Notes: a model not told the origin generated them from the sequence alone. Shown: positions 1 to 14,124, numbered from the stretch's first letter. The stretch: 64,000 bases of DNA from Drosophila pseudoobscura (GCF_009870125.1 NC_046681.1:26682001-26746000), one strand, 5' to 3'. Program-made: numbers and translations.

Positions 1-1
1 G

Positions 2-1790
2 CAGTTGGTGTCGCAGTTGCACGGGCCCGTCTTCATCATCGACGATGGGGCACAACCGAGGATCGAATTGGCCTCGAAAGATCGCAATATCATAGCGGCC
101 ACCTTTACACACTTTTTGCTGAAGAACATTGGCGGTTCGGAGACGTTCAAGGATAAGCAGGACTTTTTCTACCACGAGGTGCGCAAGTTCCATGCCAGCT
201 ACTACCACGAGAAGATGGCCCTCAAGGTGCAGCGCGAGAAGATACTCGAGAGCAGCATGAAGGCCACCAAGGGCTTCTCCGTGTCCGATTGGTGTGGCAA
301 CTTTGAGGTGACATTCCAGGGCGAGCAGGGCATCGATTGGGGTGGACTACGTCGCGAGTGGTTTGAGCTCGTCTGCAGTTCCCTGTTCGATGCCCGCGGC
401 GGCCTCTTCTGCACATTCCATGACAAGCATCAGGCTCTGGTTCATCCGAATCCCACACGGGCAGCTCATCTGAAGCTGAAGCACTTTGAGTTTGCCGGCA
501 AAATGGTGGGCAAGTGCCTGTTCGAGAGTGCCCTCGGTGGCAGCTATCGACAGTTGGTGCGAGCACGCTTCAGTCGTTCATTTCTGGCTCAGCTAATAGG
601 ACTGAGAGTACACTATAAGGTAGAGTACACCAGTCCCCAATCTATCTATGTACTTATAATCTCCTTCCTTTAGTACTTTGAACAAGATGATCCGGATCTG
701 TATCTCTCTAAAATCAAATACATCTTGGACACTGATCTCGATGCCACAGACACTTTGGAGCTGTACTTCGTGGAAGAGCTGTACGATGCCAGCAATGGAC
801 AGCTGAGCAAGACCATTGAGCTCATTCCGAATGGGGCCAAGACCCGTGTGACCAATGCCAGCAAGAACCAGTATCTAGACTCGTTGGCACAGCAGCGACT
901 GTGTAACAGTGTCAAGGATGAGGTGGACAGCTTTCTGAAGGGCCTAAACTCCATTATTCCCGATAATCTTTTGAGCATTTTCGACGAGAATGAACTGGAG
1001 GTGATTATTTTATTAATATAAGATTTATAATATATACTTATACCCGATACTCTTCATCTCTCAACTGTTGAAGATTCTGATCTAAGGTGTGAAAGATATA
1101 GAATACAGATACAGAATTGTTAAGATACAAATATATTATTTTGTATATAGTGTTCTTTGTAAAGAGAGAAACAGCATGAACAGATCGAACAATTGCCCAG
1201 ATTGCATCACTCCAATTACATATTCCCCTCAGTAAAACATTATTTTCAACTGATGATAGTGGTATATTGTACATAAACTGAAATATTGGCTGGTACTTGA
1301 AATCTGTCTACCTTAATTAATTTGTTATGAATTTTTTCCTGTTGCAGCTCCTGATGTGCGGCACTGGGGAGTACTCCATCAGCGATTTCAAGTCCCATCA
1401 CATTGCCAATGGCAACTCGGCCGAATTTCGGCGTGTTCTGGCCTGGTTCTGGGCCGGAGTGAGCAACTTCAGCCAGACCGAGATGGCCCGCTTGCTGCAG
1501 TTCACCACGGGCTGTTCGCAGCTGCCGCCCGGAGGGTTCCAGGAGCTGAATCCCCAGTTCCAGATCACGGCTGCCCCCACATTTGGCAATCTGCCCACGG
1601 CGCACACTTGGTGGGTGGATGGAGTGTGCTGGAAAGTTGTAGTTTTTTTGATTAATTTGAAACTTTTTCCATTACTTTTTTTACCAGCTTCAATCAGCTG
1701 TGCCTGCCGGACTACGAGAGCTACGAGCAGTTCGAGAAGTCTCTGCTTTTGGCCATCAGCGAGGGCAGCGAGGGCTTCGGCATGGTCTAA
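2..1790 (+). CDS. CG4238: AREL1-type HECT E3 ubiquitin ligase, C-terminal part (5' end outside window)
   Basis: Four coding exons can be joined: 2-619, 674-1000, 1348-1610 and 1688-1790, all with GT/AG borders and a continuous frame ending in TAA at 1788. The product is a HECT domain. It contains the N-lobe signature DWGGLRREWFEL, then the C-lobe ending LPTAHTC-FNQLCLP, where the Cys codon is split across the last intron and is the thioester-forming catalytic residue. HECT ligases take ubiquitin from an E2 onto this cysteine before passing it to substrate. There are no WW repeats in the visible part, and the wording of the HECT domain matches AREL1 (KIAA0317), known in vertebrates for ubiquitinating IAP antagonists. 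The D. melanogaster AREL1 orthologue, from memory CG4238, sits next to Su(dx), which fits this context. The N-terminal filamin-like part lies outside the window. The family call is firm; the symbol rests on recalled synteny. Confidence 0.85.
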
Positions 1791-2850
1791 AGTGGGATGG
1801 AAAATGGAAGATGGAATGAAATTTCACGAATTTTAGTTGTTATTTTACTTTTTTTGTGTCTGCTGCGACTGTGTTCCTCTCTCTTTGAGCGCTTTATATG
1901 TATGTCTCATGCTAGATGCTAAGTAAACTAGTCGATAAGTCTGTCTAGAGATAGATTGGAGGAAATATGATTTGCATTTCCAGTTGAATTGTTGCTAGAA
2001 AAAAAAACTCAATATTCGATATTCGATATTTTGTGTGTGTGTCCATAAGTTGAGCAATAATTAGTTACGTTACGGATTAGCCGGAAGACGTAGTAGTTTT
2101 TGAATCGAGTCAAAATGCAAATTAAAACTGAATATATATCATCATCAAAAAGAATGTGATAATTGTATTATAAAGTAATGCAACCTAAGCGTAAAGGAAA
2201 CCAACTTTTAAACCAACCTTCGGGTTAACCTAAAGATGTACCAACTAAAACACCAAAACCAAAACTAAACTTAGTTAATTGTTAGCTGCGCTGTGTGTAA
2301 AACTCAAAACTAAAACCAAAGCTAAAACAGAAACAGAAACAGAAACAAACACTAAACTTTGTAGAATATTGTACGGGAAAGAACAAGATATTTGTAAAAT
2401 TTAAATACGAATCAATACCATAGTCAAAGCATAAACTAAAAGCAATGTTAATATGCATTTCCTCTAACAAAATATACAAATATACGATACAAAAATATTG
2501 AATAAAATACGATGTAAAAGTTGCCAAATTCTGGCACAAAAAACTTCAAATGGAAATCCGCCCTCCCTCTAAACAAAAACCCTCTGTGCCCCCCTGCTAT
2601 ATCCCCTCTTCTATAAGCAATACGGAAGCAAAAAATGTTTAATTGTAGTTTTTAAATGTTGTTGAAAAGCAAAGCAAAAATCAAACAAATCATATACTAA
2701 ACAACCAAATATTTAGAAATTGTAATGGAATTGTAGTTGTTGAAGGAACTCTAAAAAAACGAAAACGAAAAGCTTATATATCACGATTGAAGAAAAACGG
2801 TTTAAGAACGGTTCAAGGTAAATAAAAATCTACAGTTTAGAACGGAAACT
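1791..2850 (+). other. Probable 3' UTR of the AREL1-type ligase
   Basis: The sequence after the stop is A/T-rich and without a convincing reading frame. AATAAA hexamers at 2501-2506 and 2821-2826 are plausible poly(A) signals. The exact 3' end cannot be fixed without transcript data. Confidence 0.5.
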
Positions 2851-5045
2851 ATTTGTTCGATTGTTATTGCAACTATTAAGTAGTATTGGATATTCATATA
2901 TGTATTTTGAATATGTATTATTTATTTAAATAGTACAATATCGTTTTGAAAAATGTACACTCTATCGCACCCATTCAATTCCACGCCTCAACTAAGCTCT
3001 AAACATGTTTTAGTATATTGTACCCACTTATTGTACATTTATTGCACCAGAAACTGGTACCGTACCCTAAGTATCGCACAACTTTCGTCGAGCGTACGAG
3101 CGTCCAAGGTCCCAGAGGTCACACGATGAAATTCGCTTTGGGCTGCTGTCAATGAACCCGCGTAAGGGGTTACGCAAGCAATGCCTGATTTAACCGTAGC
3201 ATTAGCATGCCATACCGTACCATTCAGTAGCCATATAAAAGCGATCGTATCTGTGAACTGTACTTTAACGTATGTATTTTGAGGTCTTCAACCATGAGAT
3301 ACGTATCTGGCGGCGGCCCCCAGTGAGAGTTGTGGGAACGTGAGTGACAAATTACAAACGCATCGGGCAAATCAACAATTTCTAGCAAACGCGTGCTCAT
3401 CATATACACATCTACCTGTGTGTCTGTGCGTGCGTATGGGTTTAAACAATTATTAGCAACTAATTAGAGTATGAATATATGTAGCATGAAAGGGCTGAGG
3501 CCTTTGGCGCCTGAGTGCGACTGAAGGAGAAAGTGGATGTTACCCAGAAGTGTTCATAAAACTGTCACTTTCTAGATGATGGGCACACGCAGACGGTCCA
3601 CGCGCCACGCGCCAACCCGAGATCTCTCTACGATGGAGGGGGTCAGCCCCATCTTGGAGCATTTCTTTGCTAGAAGAGCAGCAAGTAACTCCCAAGAATG
3701 GCTTTGACTCTTGGGATATGAATCAAGAGTTTAATAGCTAAAGAGGTACTCATTCCAGATGAAGGTTAAGCGAAAGTCTTTTGGGTTCGGTATGTTAAAA
3801 GAAGCTCTTTAGATGTGGCTCTACTACGCCTGAAAAGGAAAGTATCGTAGATACATTTTTTGAGGATTTTAGTTACTGAATTTTTTAATATCCAGAAATT
3901 TGTAATAATGCACAAACGAATGCAAATTGTAAGATAGCCTTTTAATAGATTTTGCCATTCCGTTGTATTATTATCTTTATAAACACAGATTCTCTGGATT
4001 GATGTATAGCACCATCTTTAAATAATTCATTCATTCACATGGTTAGCCTTTAATGGACTTTCATTCATCCAAATCATCCCACATACGAGCCATATGTTAT
4101 TCTACTACGAGTATACGAGCCATAAACTTGATCAAACCTGTTCCAACTTTATGAATTTTCGGTACACTTGCACTCGGTTTTTATGCTCATATTTAATGGG
4201 TTTGTAATTGAACTAGATCTTGAGTGCTTTAGCATAAATGTCAACTGTTTCATGTAATATTAACTTTGAGCAAAAACAAAAAAGAAGAGGAAGTAAAAGA
4301 CTTCATGGAGACATTAAAAAAGTGAAAATCTTTCCAAACTACAGGTGCGGAATTTCCTTAGTGTAGTGGACTTGTTTTTGTAGATATGTGACAATATCAT
4401 CGTGGGAAAAAATAATATTGGTACTCGTATTGCTTTTAAGTATTTTCGGTTTATGTTAGTTTATATAATTTTTGGAAAGGTATTAAAATTCAACAACATT
4501 CGAAAGCAGGAAAATGTACAGCACAGAGTTTCTTTTAAAGATAACTAACCTATGCCATCCATCCTCCAGTACGATATCATATCAGATAATACATTTCTTT
4601 CCAACTAATGTTATTTCAATATAAGTTACAGTCTTTATCTTCTCTTTTCGAACTATCAAGCGGCTATCAGCTTCAAGCCACTCTTATCCCCTGGTCTACC
4701 GCAATCCGCTCCTGTACTTTAGTGACCGCCTGGCATATATCACGTTTGGCTTCATTTAAGAAGGTCAGTTTTTGTCCAGCTACACATCTACCACAAACTG
4801 GAAGGGCAAGGTCTTTTCGGGTCTAGAACAGGCCCCAAGAAACTTTCACGCGACCCCAACAAAAGAGGAAAAACACACGACGAAGAAGAAAATAAATCTG
4901 AAGTATTTTTCGGGTTTTCAGAAGTTTAATGGGCTTTCGACTTAAATTAGAATAAATTACTTAGACAACTAGGCAAATAACTTAGGTGGCAAATGTGGAA
5001 AAATTCTCATTGAACAGAACAGATTCCTCCAAGTTCCGAGCGATT
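2851..5045. other. Intergenic region between convergent genes
   Basis: About 2.2 kb between the AREL1-type ligase (+) and the chitin-binding gene (-). Only short random frames occur. I see no tRNA, no transposon ends and no long repeats. The part just below 5046 should include the 3' UTR of the minus-strand gene, but I found no clear AATAAA there. Confidence 0.5.
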
Positions 5046-8000
5046 CTAGTCCTGGCACTTGGAGGCCAGGGTACACATGAGAGTTTTGGGGCAGAAGAGC
5101 AGACTCTTGGAGCAGTTCATCTTGTGGCCCTTCATCTGGCCCTGAGCATTCTTGTAGCACACAAAGTAGCTGCTGATCGATGTCTGATCGGGTATTTTGT
5201 CGCCCTCCTTGCAGTAGTACTTTCGCTTCTTCACCGATCCCCCAGAAGAAGATCCAGAGGAAGATGAAGATCCTATGGAATTACTGCTGGATTGAATGAT
5301 GATGGGTGGTCTGGCTGTGGTTGTGGCCGGACTCATGTCGGACAGGTTTACCATATATCCATTGTCCATTGAATCCTGTTCAATGTTGGAGGAGATCCCT
5401 GATGATATTCCTCCTGTTTCAGTGTTTCCATATTGCTGCAGAAGACTGGCAATGCTCTGGGCCTTGAGGGCCGCCTCCTGTCGCCTTTTAGCTTCGCTTA
5501 ACATCTTGATGGTCTCCATCTGGAGGCGTCTATTGCTGTCTATGGTATAGCCACTGAAAGCAGGCATCACACTCCCGCACTGGGCATACGTCTGGGCATC
5601 GCAGATCCGCGTCTGCTTATTGAAACCCGTATAGGGAGGACACGAGTAGGAGAGAACTTTGCCGTCCTTCTTGCTGCACACAAAGTAGCGAGTGCAATCC
5701 GTCTGATTGGGTTGGCGCACACCCGTCTGGCAGGTGATGACCTCTACATTTCCCAGTTCCGACATGGCCGAAGGGGATTTGGTCAACAGTGGGAGTATCG
5801 ACTTTTGAAAGACGTCCAAACTAATAAAATTCCCATTGAAGTTGACTAGCTGTCCATTGGGTGAGGGGTTGCTCGATCCTCCACCATAATTAACCTTTCC
5901 TGGAGTGTATGGATTCATATTACTAAACATATTGAGCTCCATATTGCCATCGGAGTCGCTGTACATGTTGCTGCTCATTGTCGGTCGAGGCATGTACGGA
6001 TGATGATGATGCTGCTGAGGCTGCTGCTGCTGCTGCTGATTGTAGCTCTGATCTAGATATGCTCCCGAGGGTGCTAATTGATGGCTCATGCCGCCGCCGC
6101 CGCCGCCACCTCCAGAGATGCCACCGTCGCTGCTGTAGGTCAGTACGTGCGGGGAGCTGTTCCCATTCCCATTTCCATTCCCATAGCTGCTGGCCTTAAT
6201 CATCTCGTCAGCATCCATCTCCATGCTTTCGATTTTTTGCGAATTGGGTCGAATGCTCACCTGTCCCGGCTCCAAATGTCCACCCGGAAACATGCTCATG
6301 TCCATGGGTCGCGGCATATTCATGGTGGGATACGATTCGGTGGCCTGGAAGATGCGGTTCACATTCTGTTCGCTTAGATGCGGACTGGGCGTGTAATAAG
6401 TGGACACTGTCGCGGCAGAGGGCTGCTCCTGGAAGGGCCGCGGCGTCGTCAGTGTGTACTCTGAGGCAAAGGGCGAGGGATATTGACTGGAGACTGTGGG
6501 CGTGGGCCGTGCTGTGGTCATGTAGTCCATGCCACTGGGTTGATGCTTGTCCAGGCTGGGATACACACCCAAACTGTGTCCGTAGGTATCCAGTACCTCC
6601 TTCTCTCCCGAGCTGGTGCTGGAAAGATGCACAGGAATCACATTGTTGTGGATGATGGTGGTGCTGGGCTTGTTGTAGCCACCATTTCCGCTGGAACTAC
6701 CCGACGAATGTTTCTTGTGTTGCATATAGTGGCTGGGCATCGGCTGCGGTGCATAGTACTGCTGGAATGGATTCCCATGTGCCGATAGATACACCGGCTG
6801 CAGTATTGGTTGAGCATAATACCCATTAAACCCCGGATTTGGCAGCACCTTGGGCACATTCTGGGCTGCAATCATCTGCTTAGAGAGCTCCAGCACCGTC
6901 TTGAGCGTATCCTCTGAAATCTTTGGCTCATGATCGCTGTACTCGTGACTCTGGGAATGAGTCTGAGAGTGAGTCTGCTGTGAGGTATAGGAGGAGCCCC
7001 CCTGCTCTTGGCTCATACCGTACTGCGGCGGTAGAGCAAACATCACCGAACCCTCGGGACGATTGACCACAATCTGGGAGTTGGCATAGCCCTGACCCGT
7101 GGCCCCATTAAAGGGCAGGGAATTGCTGAGCATTAGCTTCGTCTCCGGCTCCAATCGGTGCTTGGAGAGATGCTCTTGAAGACGCGTCTTGTTGCGATTG
7201 GCTTCGGGTAGTTTGGTGGTACTGTGTCTGGGTGGCTCTGGCGTCGTCGTGCTGGTGGATGTGGCCTGCTGTGTGGTGGCCTCCATGGGATTCATCATCT
7301 CGTACCGATTCTTGATGTCAAAGTGCGCCAAAAAGGCATTTAGCTGATCCGGTCGCATATCCGCTTGCAGTTTGTCCGTCTTCTGGTAGGTCTGCTGCAG
7401 TCCATCAATCAGCTGGGAGAGCCTCTGGAGATGAGCCGTCAGCTGGGGATCGATCTGGGATCCCGGCTTGGCCAATTCACTCACACTCGCCGCTTGCTTC
7501 AGCTCCGCCTTTAGCTGCTCCACATCCGGTCTGTGCGTCACATCCGACATGTGGTGCATGTCCAGTGTGTGCTCATGATGTAATTCCAATTCATCTTCGC
7601 GATTTTCAACCTTCGGCGGAGGACTATCCAACTCCATGAGCTCTCCATCCCCACTGGAGTCGAAATGTTGCAAGGAAGAGCTTTCCTCTTCTTGGATTTC
7701 AGTGGAACTTGTCTGCTTGTGGCCTTCCTCCTCCTGCTCTTCACTGCTGAGCGTTGAGTCCAGGACTATTTCCACAGTGCCATCATCTGAGTGTTCATTG
7801 TGATGAGCAGAGGGCTCGCTGAGTAGCAGACCCGCCTCATCCATGTCGTTTACAATGAGTATATCCGCATCCGAGTGGCTGGTGGAAGGCGTAGAGCTCG
7901 AAACCTCACTGGGGGTGATACACTCCCAGTCCTCGCCGGGCAGAACGCAGCCGCCCAGACTCGTTTCGTACACCAGACCCTCGTTACATTTCACCGGAAC

Positions 8001-8261
8001 CCAGACATGGGAGTTGGAGGCCAGCTCCCGGCACCTGTAGTAGGCGTCGCAGCGGGTCTTGTGGGGGCGTGTCTTTTCAGGGCAGGGTTTGCCTATTCAG
8101 AAGTCCAGAAAATGGGAAAAAATATGAAAATCGGGAAAGAAAAGATATATTTAAATCACTTTTTTTTCAATAAAACTTTTCACTTCACTTTTCTGTTGAA
8201 TTTTACCTTCGGAAAAGTAAAATAAACCCGTTAGCAACACATATATCACCAGGCCCCTCAT
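5046..8261 (-). CDS. Secreted protein with three chitin-binding type-2 (peritrophin-A, CBM14) domains
   Basis: Two exons, 8261-8207 and 8092-5046, joined by a 114-bp GT/AG intron, give 1033 residues. The ATG at 8261-8259 is preferred because it opens a signal peptide (MRGLVIYVLLTGLFYF, cleavage near residue 19) and the splice keeps frame. The first CBM14 domain has six cysteines at 22, 33, 39, 54, 67 and 76. Two more lie at about 804-862 (CTRYFVC core) and 978-1031 (SYFVCYKN core). Between them are some 720 residues of low-complexity sequence: acidic and Ser-rich at first, then Tyr/Pro/Met/Gln-rich, with poly-Gln, poly-Gly, a Gly-Asn run and a His run. Such proteins bind chitin in cuticle, tracheal lining or peritrophic matrix. 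One N-terminal and two C-terminal binding domains on a long disordered linker suggest a cross-linking role. I do not recognise the specific gene. Confidence 0.9.
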
Positions 8262-9084
8262 CTTGAGTTTTTCTATGCGTATCCTTCGGTTAATCCACGT
8301 AATCCTTGGACTCTCACGTAATCCCGCGCGACTTCCGTTCCGTTCAGAGCTCTCGACACGAATGACTGACCATCTGCCCGGCGTTTGACATTAAATTTTG
8401 ATAATTTTCACTTTGTCGAGGCCCCAAGACGTCGAGTCTACTGAGTCGTTCTCGGAAAAAAGTGTGAAAAAGAGCAGCAGCAAAAGCAAACAGCAACAAA
8501 TTTGAGCATACTTGGAGTTCGAGCATTTCCGTGTCTCTCTGCCATCGAATGGAACTTGCCTCTCGCATTTTGGTAGTTGCTATTAATTGTTTAAACAAAT
8601 AACAGAATTATTTCCATTCGAAATTTTGAGTGGATTCAAGAAATTTCACTTTTAGTGCGTTGTTTGTTCGAAAGCAACGAATTTATTAACAATATGATAT
8701 GTAATTTTATTACATTTTATAATATACATAGATGCAGACTATTAAGTAATATATGAGACATAATTTCAATCAAATTCATAGGTTCTACAAATTTTTAAAT
8801 GTTGATTATATTTGTATTTCAAATATAAACTGCTGAAGTCCAAAATGTAGACTTAACAGAAATATTCTCAACTTGTATTATCATAAAAACAAAACATAGT
8901 GCACAATTTCAATTTATTTATAACTCTTTTTACCAAATTTTCAAATTTGGCGCTGACTTTCGAACTATGTGGTAACTCTTTTGATCTAGTTCCATCTCTA
9001 AGTGTGCCCATATTACCATGCTATCGCAATCCAAACAACCCACAGAACTTTTTTTTTTTGAAATTCTCATATCTAGCCTATTTT
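8262..9084. other. Upstream region of the chitin-binding gene
   Basis: No gene is visible. On the minus strand a TCAGTC initiator-like motif lies near 8363-8368, about 100 bp upstream of the ATG, and could mark the transcription start; no TATA box is evident. From about 8650 the sequence becomes A/T-rich and leads into the satellite array. Confidence 0.35.
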
Positions 9085-12000
9085 GATACATATACCGTAC
9101 AGAAACATATTTTAATGGTGCATACAAATATTCGAAAGGCTATATCTCGGCTAATTATAGGGAGGCTATATCTCGGATATTTATGGGCCGATCGGTGAAG
9201 GACCAACTCTCGCAGGATCATGAGGATCCAGACTGTGGAATGGCTTCAAAATCTCGACTACGAAAATGAGGCCGATTTTTTGAAAATTTAATGATGGTTA
9301 CATCATGATTTTTTGCGAAAATCGTGAAAAAATGGATGTCCCTTTTTTCGATGGCAATCGATTCGCAGGACTCTCCCAATCACGAAGAGACATGCCGCGC
9401 TCCAATCGGCTGCCGTATAGCCGAGATATAGCGTACAGAAAACCAGTATTTTAATGGTGCACATCCAAACTTTCGGGAGGCTATATCTCGGCTATTTATG
9501 GGCCGATCGGTGAAGGACCAACTCTCGCAGGATCATGAGGACCTAGACTGTCGAACGGCATCAAAATCTCGACTACGAAAATGAGCCCGATTTTTTGAAA
9601 ATTTAATGATGGTTACATCATGATTTTTAGCGAAAATCGTTAAAAAATGGATGTCCCTTTTTCCGATGGCAATCGTTTCGCAGGACTCTCCCAATCACGA
9701 AGAGACATGCCGCGCTCCAATCGGCTGCCGTATAGCCGAGATATAGCGTACAGAAAACCAGTATTTTAATGGTGCACATCCAAACTTTCGGGAGGCTATA
9801 TCTCGGCAATTTATGTGCCGATCGGTGAAGGACCAACTCTCGCAGGATCGTGAGGATTAAAACTGTCGAACGGCATCAAAATCTCGACTACGAAAATGAC
9901 CCCGATTTTTTGAAAATTTAATGATGGTTACATCATGATTTTTAGCGAAAATCGTTAAAAAATGGATGTCCCTTTTTCCGATGGCAATCGTTTCGCAGGA
10001 CTCTCCCAATCACGAAGAGACATGCCGCGCTCCAATCGGCTGCCGTATAGCCGAGATATAGCGTACAGAAAACCAGTATTTTAATGGTGCACATCCAAAC
10101 TTTCGGGAGGCTATATCTCGGCTATTTATGGGCCGATCGGTGAAGGACCAACTCTCGCAGGATCGTGAGGATCCAAACTGTCGAACGGCATCAAAATCTC
10201 GACTACGAAAATGAGCCCGATTTTTTGAAAATTTAATGATGGTTACATCATGATTTTTTGCGAAAATCGTGAAAATATGGATGTCCCTTTTTCCGATGGC
10301 AATCGATTCGCAGGACTCTCCCGATCACGAAGAGACATGCCGCGCCCCAATCGGCTGCCGTATAGCCGAGATATAGCGTACAGAAAACCAGTATTTTAAT
10401 GGTGCACATCCAAACTTTCGGGAGGCTATATCTCGGCAATTTATGGGCCGATCGGTAAAGGACCAACTCTCGCAGGATCGTGAGGATCCAAACTGTCGAA
10501 CGGCATCAAAATCTCGACTACGAAAATGAGGCCGATTTTTTGAAAATTTAATGATGGTTACATCATGATTTTTTGCGAAAATCGTGAAAAAATGGATGTC
10601 CCTTTTTCCGATGGTAATCGTTTCGCAGGACTCTCCCAATCACGAAGAGACATGCCGCGCTCCAATCGGCTGCCGTATAGCCCAAATATAGCGTACAGAA
10701 AACCAGTATTTTAATGGTGCACATCCAAACTTTCGGGAGGCTATATCTCGGCAATTTATGGGCCGATCGGTGAAGGACCAACTCTCGCAGGATCGTGAGG
10801 ATCCAAACTGTCGAACGGCATCAAAATCTCGACTACGAAAATGAGGCCGATTTTTTGAAAATTTAATGATGGTTACATCATGATTTTTTGCGAAAATCGT
10901 GAAAATATGGATGTCCCTTTTTCCGATGGCAATCGATTCGCAGGACTCTCCCAATCACGAAGAGACATGCCGCGCCCCAATCGGCTGCCGTATAGCCGAG
11001 ATATAGCGTACAGAAAACCAGTATTTTAATGGTGCACATCCAAACTTTCGGGAGGCTATATCTCGGCTATTTATGGGCCGATCGGTGAAGGACCAACTCT
11101 CGCAGGATCATGAGGACCTAGACTGTCGAACGGCATCAAAATCTCGACTACGAAAATGAGCCCGATTTTTTGAAAATTTAATGATGGTTACATCATGATT
11201 TTTAGCGAAAATCGTTAAAAAATGGATGTCCCTTTTTCCGATGGCAATCGTTTCGCAGGACTCTCCCAATCACGAAGAGACATGCCGCGCTCCAATCGGC
11301 TGCCGTATAGCCGAGATATAGCGTACAGAAAACCAGTATTTTAATGGTGCACATCCAAACTTTCGGGAGGCTATATCTCGGCTATTTATGGGCCGATCGG
11401 TGAAGGACCAACTCTCGCAGGATCATGAGGACCTAGACTGTCGAACGGCATCAAAATCTCGACTACGAAAATGAGGCCGATTTTTTGAAAATTTAATGAT
11501 GGTTACATCATGATTTTTTGCGAAAATCGTGAAAATATGGATGTCCCTTTTTCCGATGGCAATCGATTCGCAGGACTCTCCCAATCACGAAGAGACATGG
11601 CTGCCGTATAGCCGAGATATAGCGTACAGAAAACCAGTATTTGAATGGTGCACATCCAGACTTTCGGAAGGCTATATCTCGGCAATTTATGGGCCGATCG
11701 GTAAAGGACCAACTCTCGCAGGATCGTGAGGATCCAAACTGTCGAACGGCATCAAAATCTCGACTACGAAAATGAGCCCGATTTTTTGAAAATTTAATGA
11801 TGGTTACATCATGATTTTTTGCGAAAATCGTGAAAAAATGGATGTCCCTTTTTCCGATGGTAATCGTTTCGCAGGACTCTCCCAATCACGAAGAGACATG
11901 CCGCGCTCCAATCGGCTGCCGTATAGCCGAGATATAGCGTACAGAAAACCAGTATTTTAATGGTGCACATCCAAACTTTCGGGAGGCTATATCTCGGCTA

Positions 12001-13823
12001 TTTATGGGCCGCTCGGTGAAGGACCAACTCTCGCAGGATCGTGAGGATCCAAACTGTCGAACGGCATCAAAATCTCAACTACGAAAATGAGGCCGATTTT
12101 TTGAAAATTTATAGATGGTTACATCATGATTTTTTGCGAAAATCGTGAAAAAATGGATGTCCCTTTTTCCGATGGCAATCGATTCGCAGGACTCTCCCAA
12201 TCACGAAGAGACATGGCTGCCGTATAGCCGAGATATAGCGTACAGAAAACCAGTATTTGAATGGTGCACATCCAGACTTTCGGAAGGCTATATCTCGGCA
12301 ATTTATGGGCCGATCGGTAAAGGACCAACTCTCGCAGGATCGTGAGGATCCAAACTGTCGAACGGCATCAAAATCTCGACTACGAAAATGAGCCCGATTT
12401 TTTGAAAATTTAATGATGGTTACATCATGATTTTTTGCGAAAATCGTGAAAAAATGGATGTCCCTTTTTCCGATGGTAATCGTTTCGCAGGACTCTCCCG
12501 ATCACGAAGAGACATGCCGCGCTTCAATCGGCTGCCGTATAGCCGAGATATAGCGTACAGAAAACCAGTATTTGAATGGTGCACATCCAGACTTTCGGGA
12601 GGCTATATCTCGGCAATTTATGGGCCGATCGGTAAAGGATCAAATCTCGCAGGATCGTGAGGATCCAAACTGTCGAACGGCATCAAAATCTCGACTACGA
12701 AAATGAGCCCGATTTTTTGAAAATTTAATGATGGTTACATCATGATTTTTTGCGAAAATCGTGAAAAAATGGATGTCCCTTTTTCCGATGGCAATCGTTT
12801 CGCAGGACTCTCCCAATCACGAAGAGACATGCCGCGCTCCAATCGGCTGCCGTATAGCCGAGATATAGCGTACAGAAAACCAGTATTTTAATGGTGCACA
12901 TCCAAACTTTCGGGAGGCTATATCTCGGCTATTTATGGGCCGCTCGGTGAAGGACCAACTCTCGCAGGATCGTGAGGATCCAAACTGTCGAACGGCATCA
13001 AAATCTCAACTACGAAAATGAGGCCGATTTTTTGAAAATTTAATGATGGTTACATCATGATTTTTTGCGAAAATCGTGAAAAAATGGATGTCCCTTTTTC
13101 CGATGGCAATCGATTCGCAGGACTCTCCCAATCACGAAGAGACATGGCTGCCGTATAGCCGAGATATAGCGTACAGAAAACCAGTATTTGAATGGTGCAC
13201 ATCCAGACTTTCTGAAGGCTATATCTCGGCAATTTATGGGCCGATCGGTGAAGGACCAACTCTCGCAGGATCGTGAGGATCCAAACTGTCGAACGGCATC
13301 AAAATCTCGACTACGAAAATGAGCCCGATTTTTTGAAAATTTAATGATGGTTACATCATGATTTTTTGCGAAAATCGTGAAAAAATGGATGTCCCTTTTT
13401 CCGATGGTAATCGTTTCGCAGGACTCTCCCGATCACGAAGAGACATGCCGCGCTTCAATCGGCTGCCGTATAGCCGAGATATAGCGTACAGAAAACCAGT
13501 ATTTGAATGGTGCACATCCAGACTTTCGGGAGGCTATATCTCGGCAATTTATGGGCCGATCGGTAAAGGATCAAATCTCGCAGGATCGTGAGGATCCAAA
13601 CTGTCGAACGGCATCAAAATCTCGACTACGAAAATGAGCCCGATTTTTTGAAAATTTAATGATGGTTACATCATGATTTTTTGCGAAAATCGTGAAAATA
13701 TTGATGTCCCTTTTTCCGATGGCAATCGTTTCGCAGGACTCTCCCGATCACGAAGAGACATGCCGCGCTTCAATCGGCTGCCGTATAGCCGAGATATAGC
13801 GTACAGAAAACCAGTATTTTAAT
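9085..13823 (-). repeat. Left satellite array (~315-bp monomer)
   Basis: About 15 tandem copies of a ~315-bp unit. Landmarks recur every 315 bp: GGCTATATCTCGGC, GGGCCGATCGGTGAAGGACC, AATTTAATGATGGTTACATC and CCGATGGCAATCG. The first copy is diverged, as expected at an array edge. I set the strand so that this array is the reverse orientation of the right-hand array. Some monomers lack 14 bp around 11598, 12214 and 13146, and a ~931-bp multi-monomer block is repeated (about 12.05-12.98 kb against 12.98-13.82 kb). Each monomer holds a 15-bp inverted pair, TAGCCGAGATATAGC and GCTATATCTCGGCTA, roughly 50 bp apart. I cannot match it to a named satellite family. Confidence 0.95.
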
Positions 13824-13982
13824 GGGAGGCTATATCCCAGCCAGACAGAATCGTATCCCAGCAGGACAGAAGTGCACCTATTGCACGATCCGCATAAGAA
13901 GCCATCGTCATCCCTTGACCTGGCCATCGACAACAAGGACTCTGACTATGACAGCCAAGGAAAGAGCTACGCGGGCTACTAA
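13824..13982 (+). pseudogene. Captured C-terminal exon end of an unidentified gene (left copy)
   Basis: A frame open from the satellite junction reads SQTESYPSRTEVHLLHD, then continues with a Lys/Ser-rich stretch, LDLAIDNKDSDYD and QGKSYAGY, to TAA at 13980-13982. The codon choice and polar, acidic ending look like the cytoplasmic tail of a real protein rather than satellite sequence. A poly(A) signal follows at 14125-14130. No start codon or promoter is present, so it is a fragment. I do not recognise the source gene. Confidence 0.6.
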
Positions 13983-14124
13983 ACTCTAGATATATCTCGT
14001 CGTTGTTAGCTTTAAGGATATACACGTATATATATTAAGATACATTAATTATAAGATATATTAAAATAGTAAATAGAAATGTTCTCCACTTGTTTATTTA
14101 TTTATACTAAGCTAAGTTATGATG

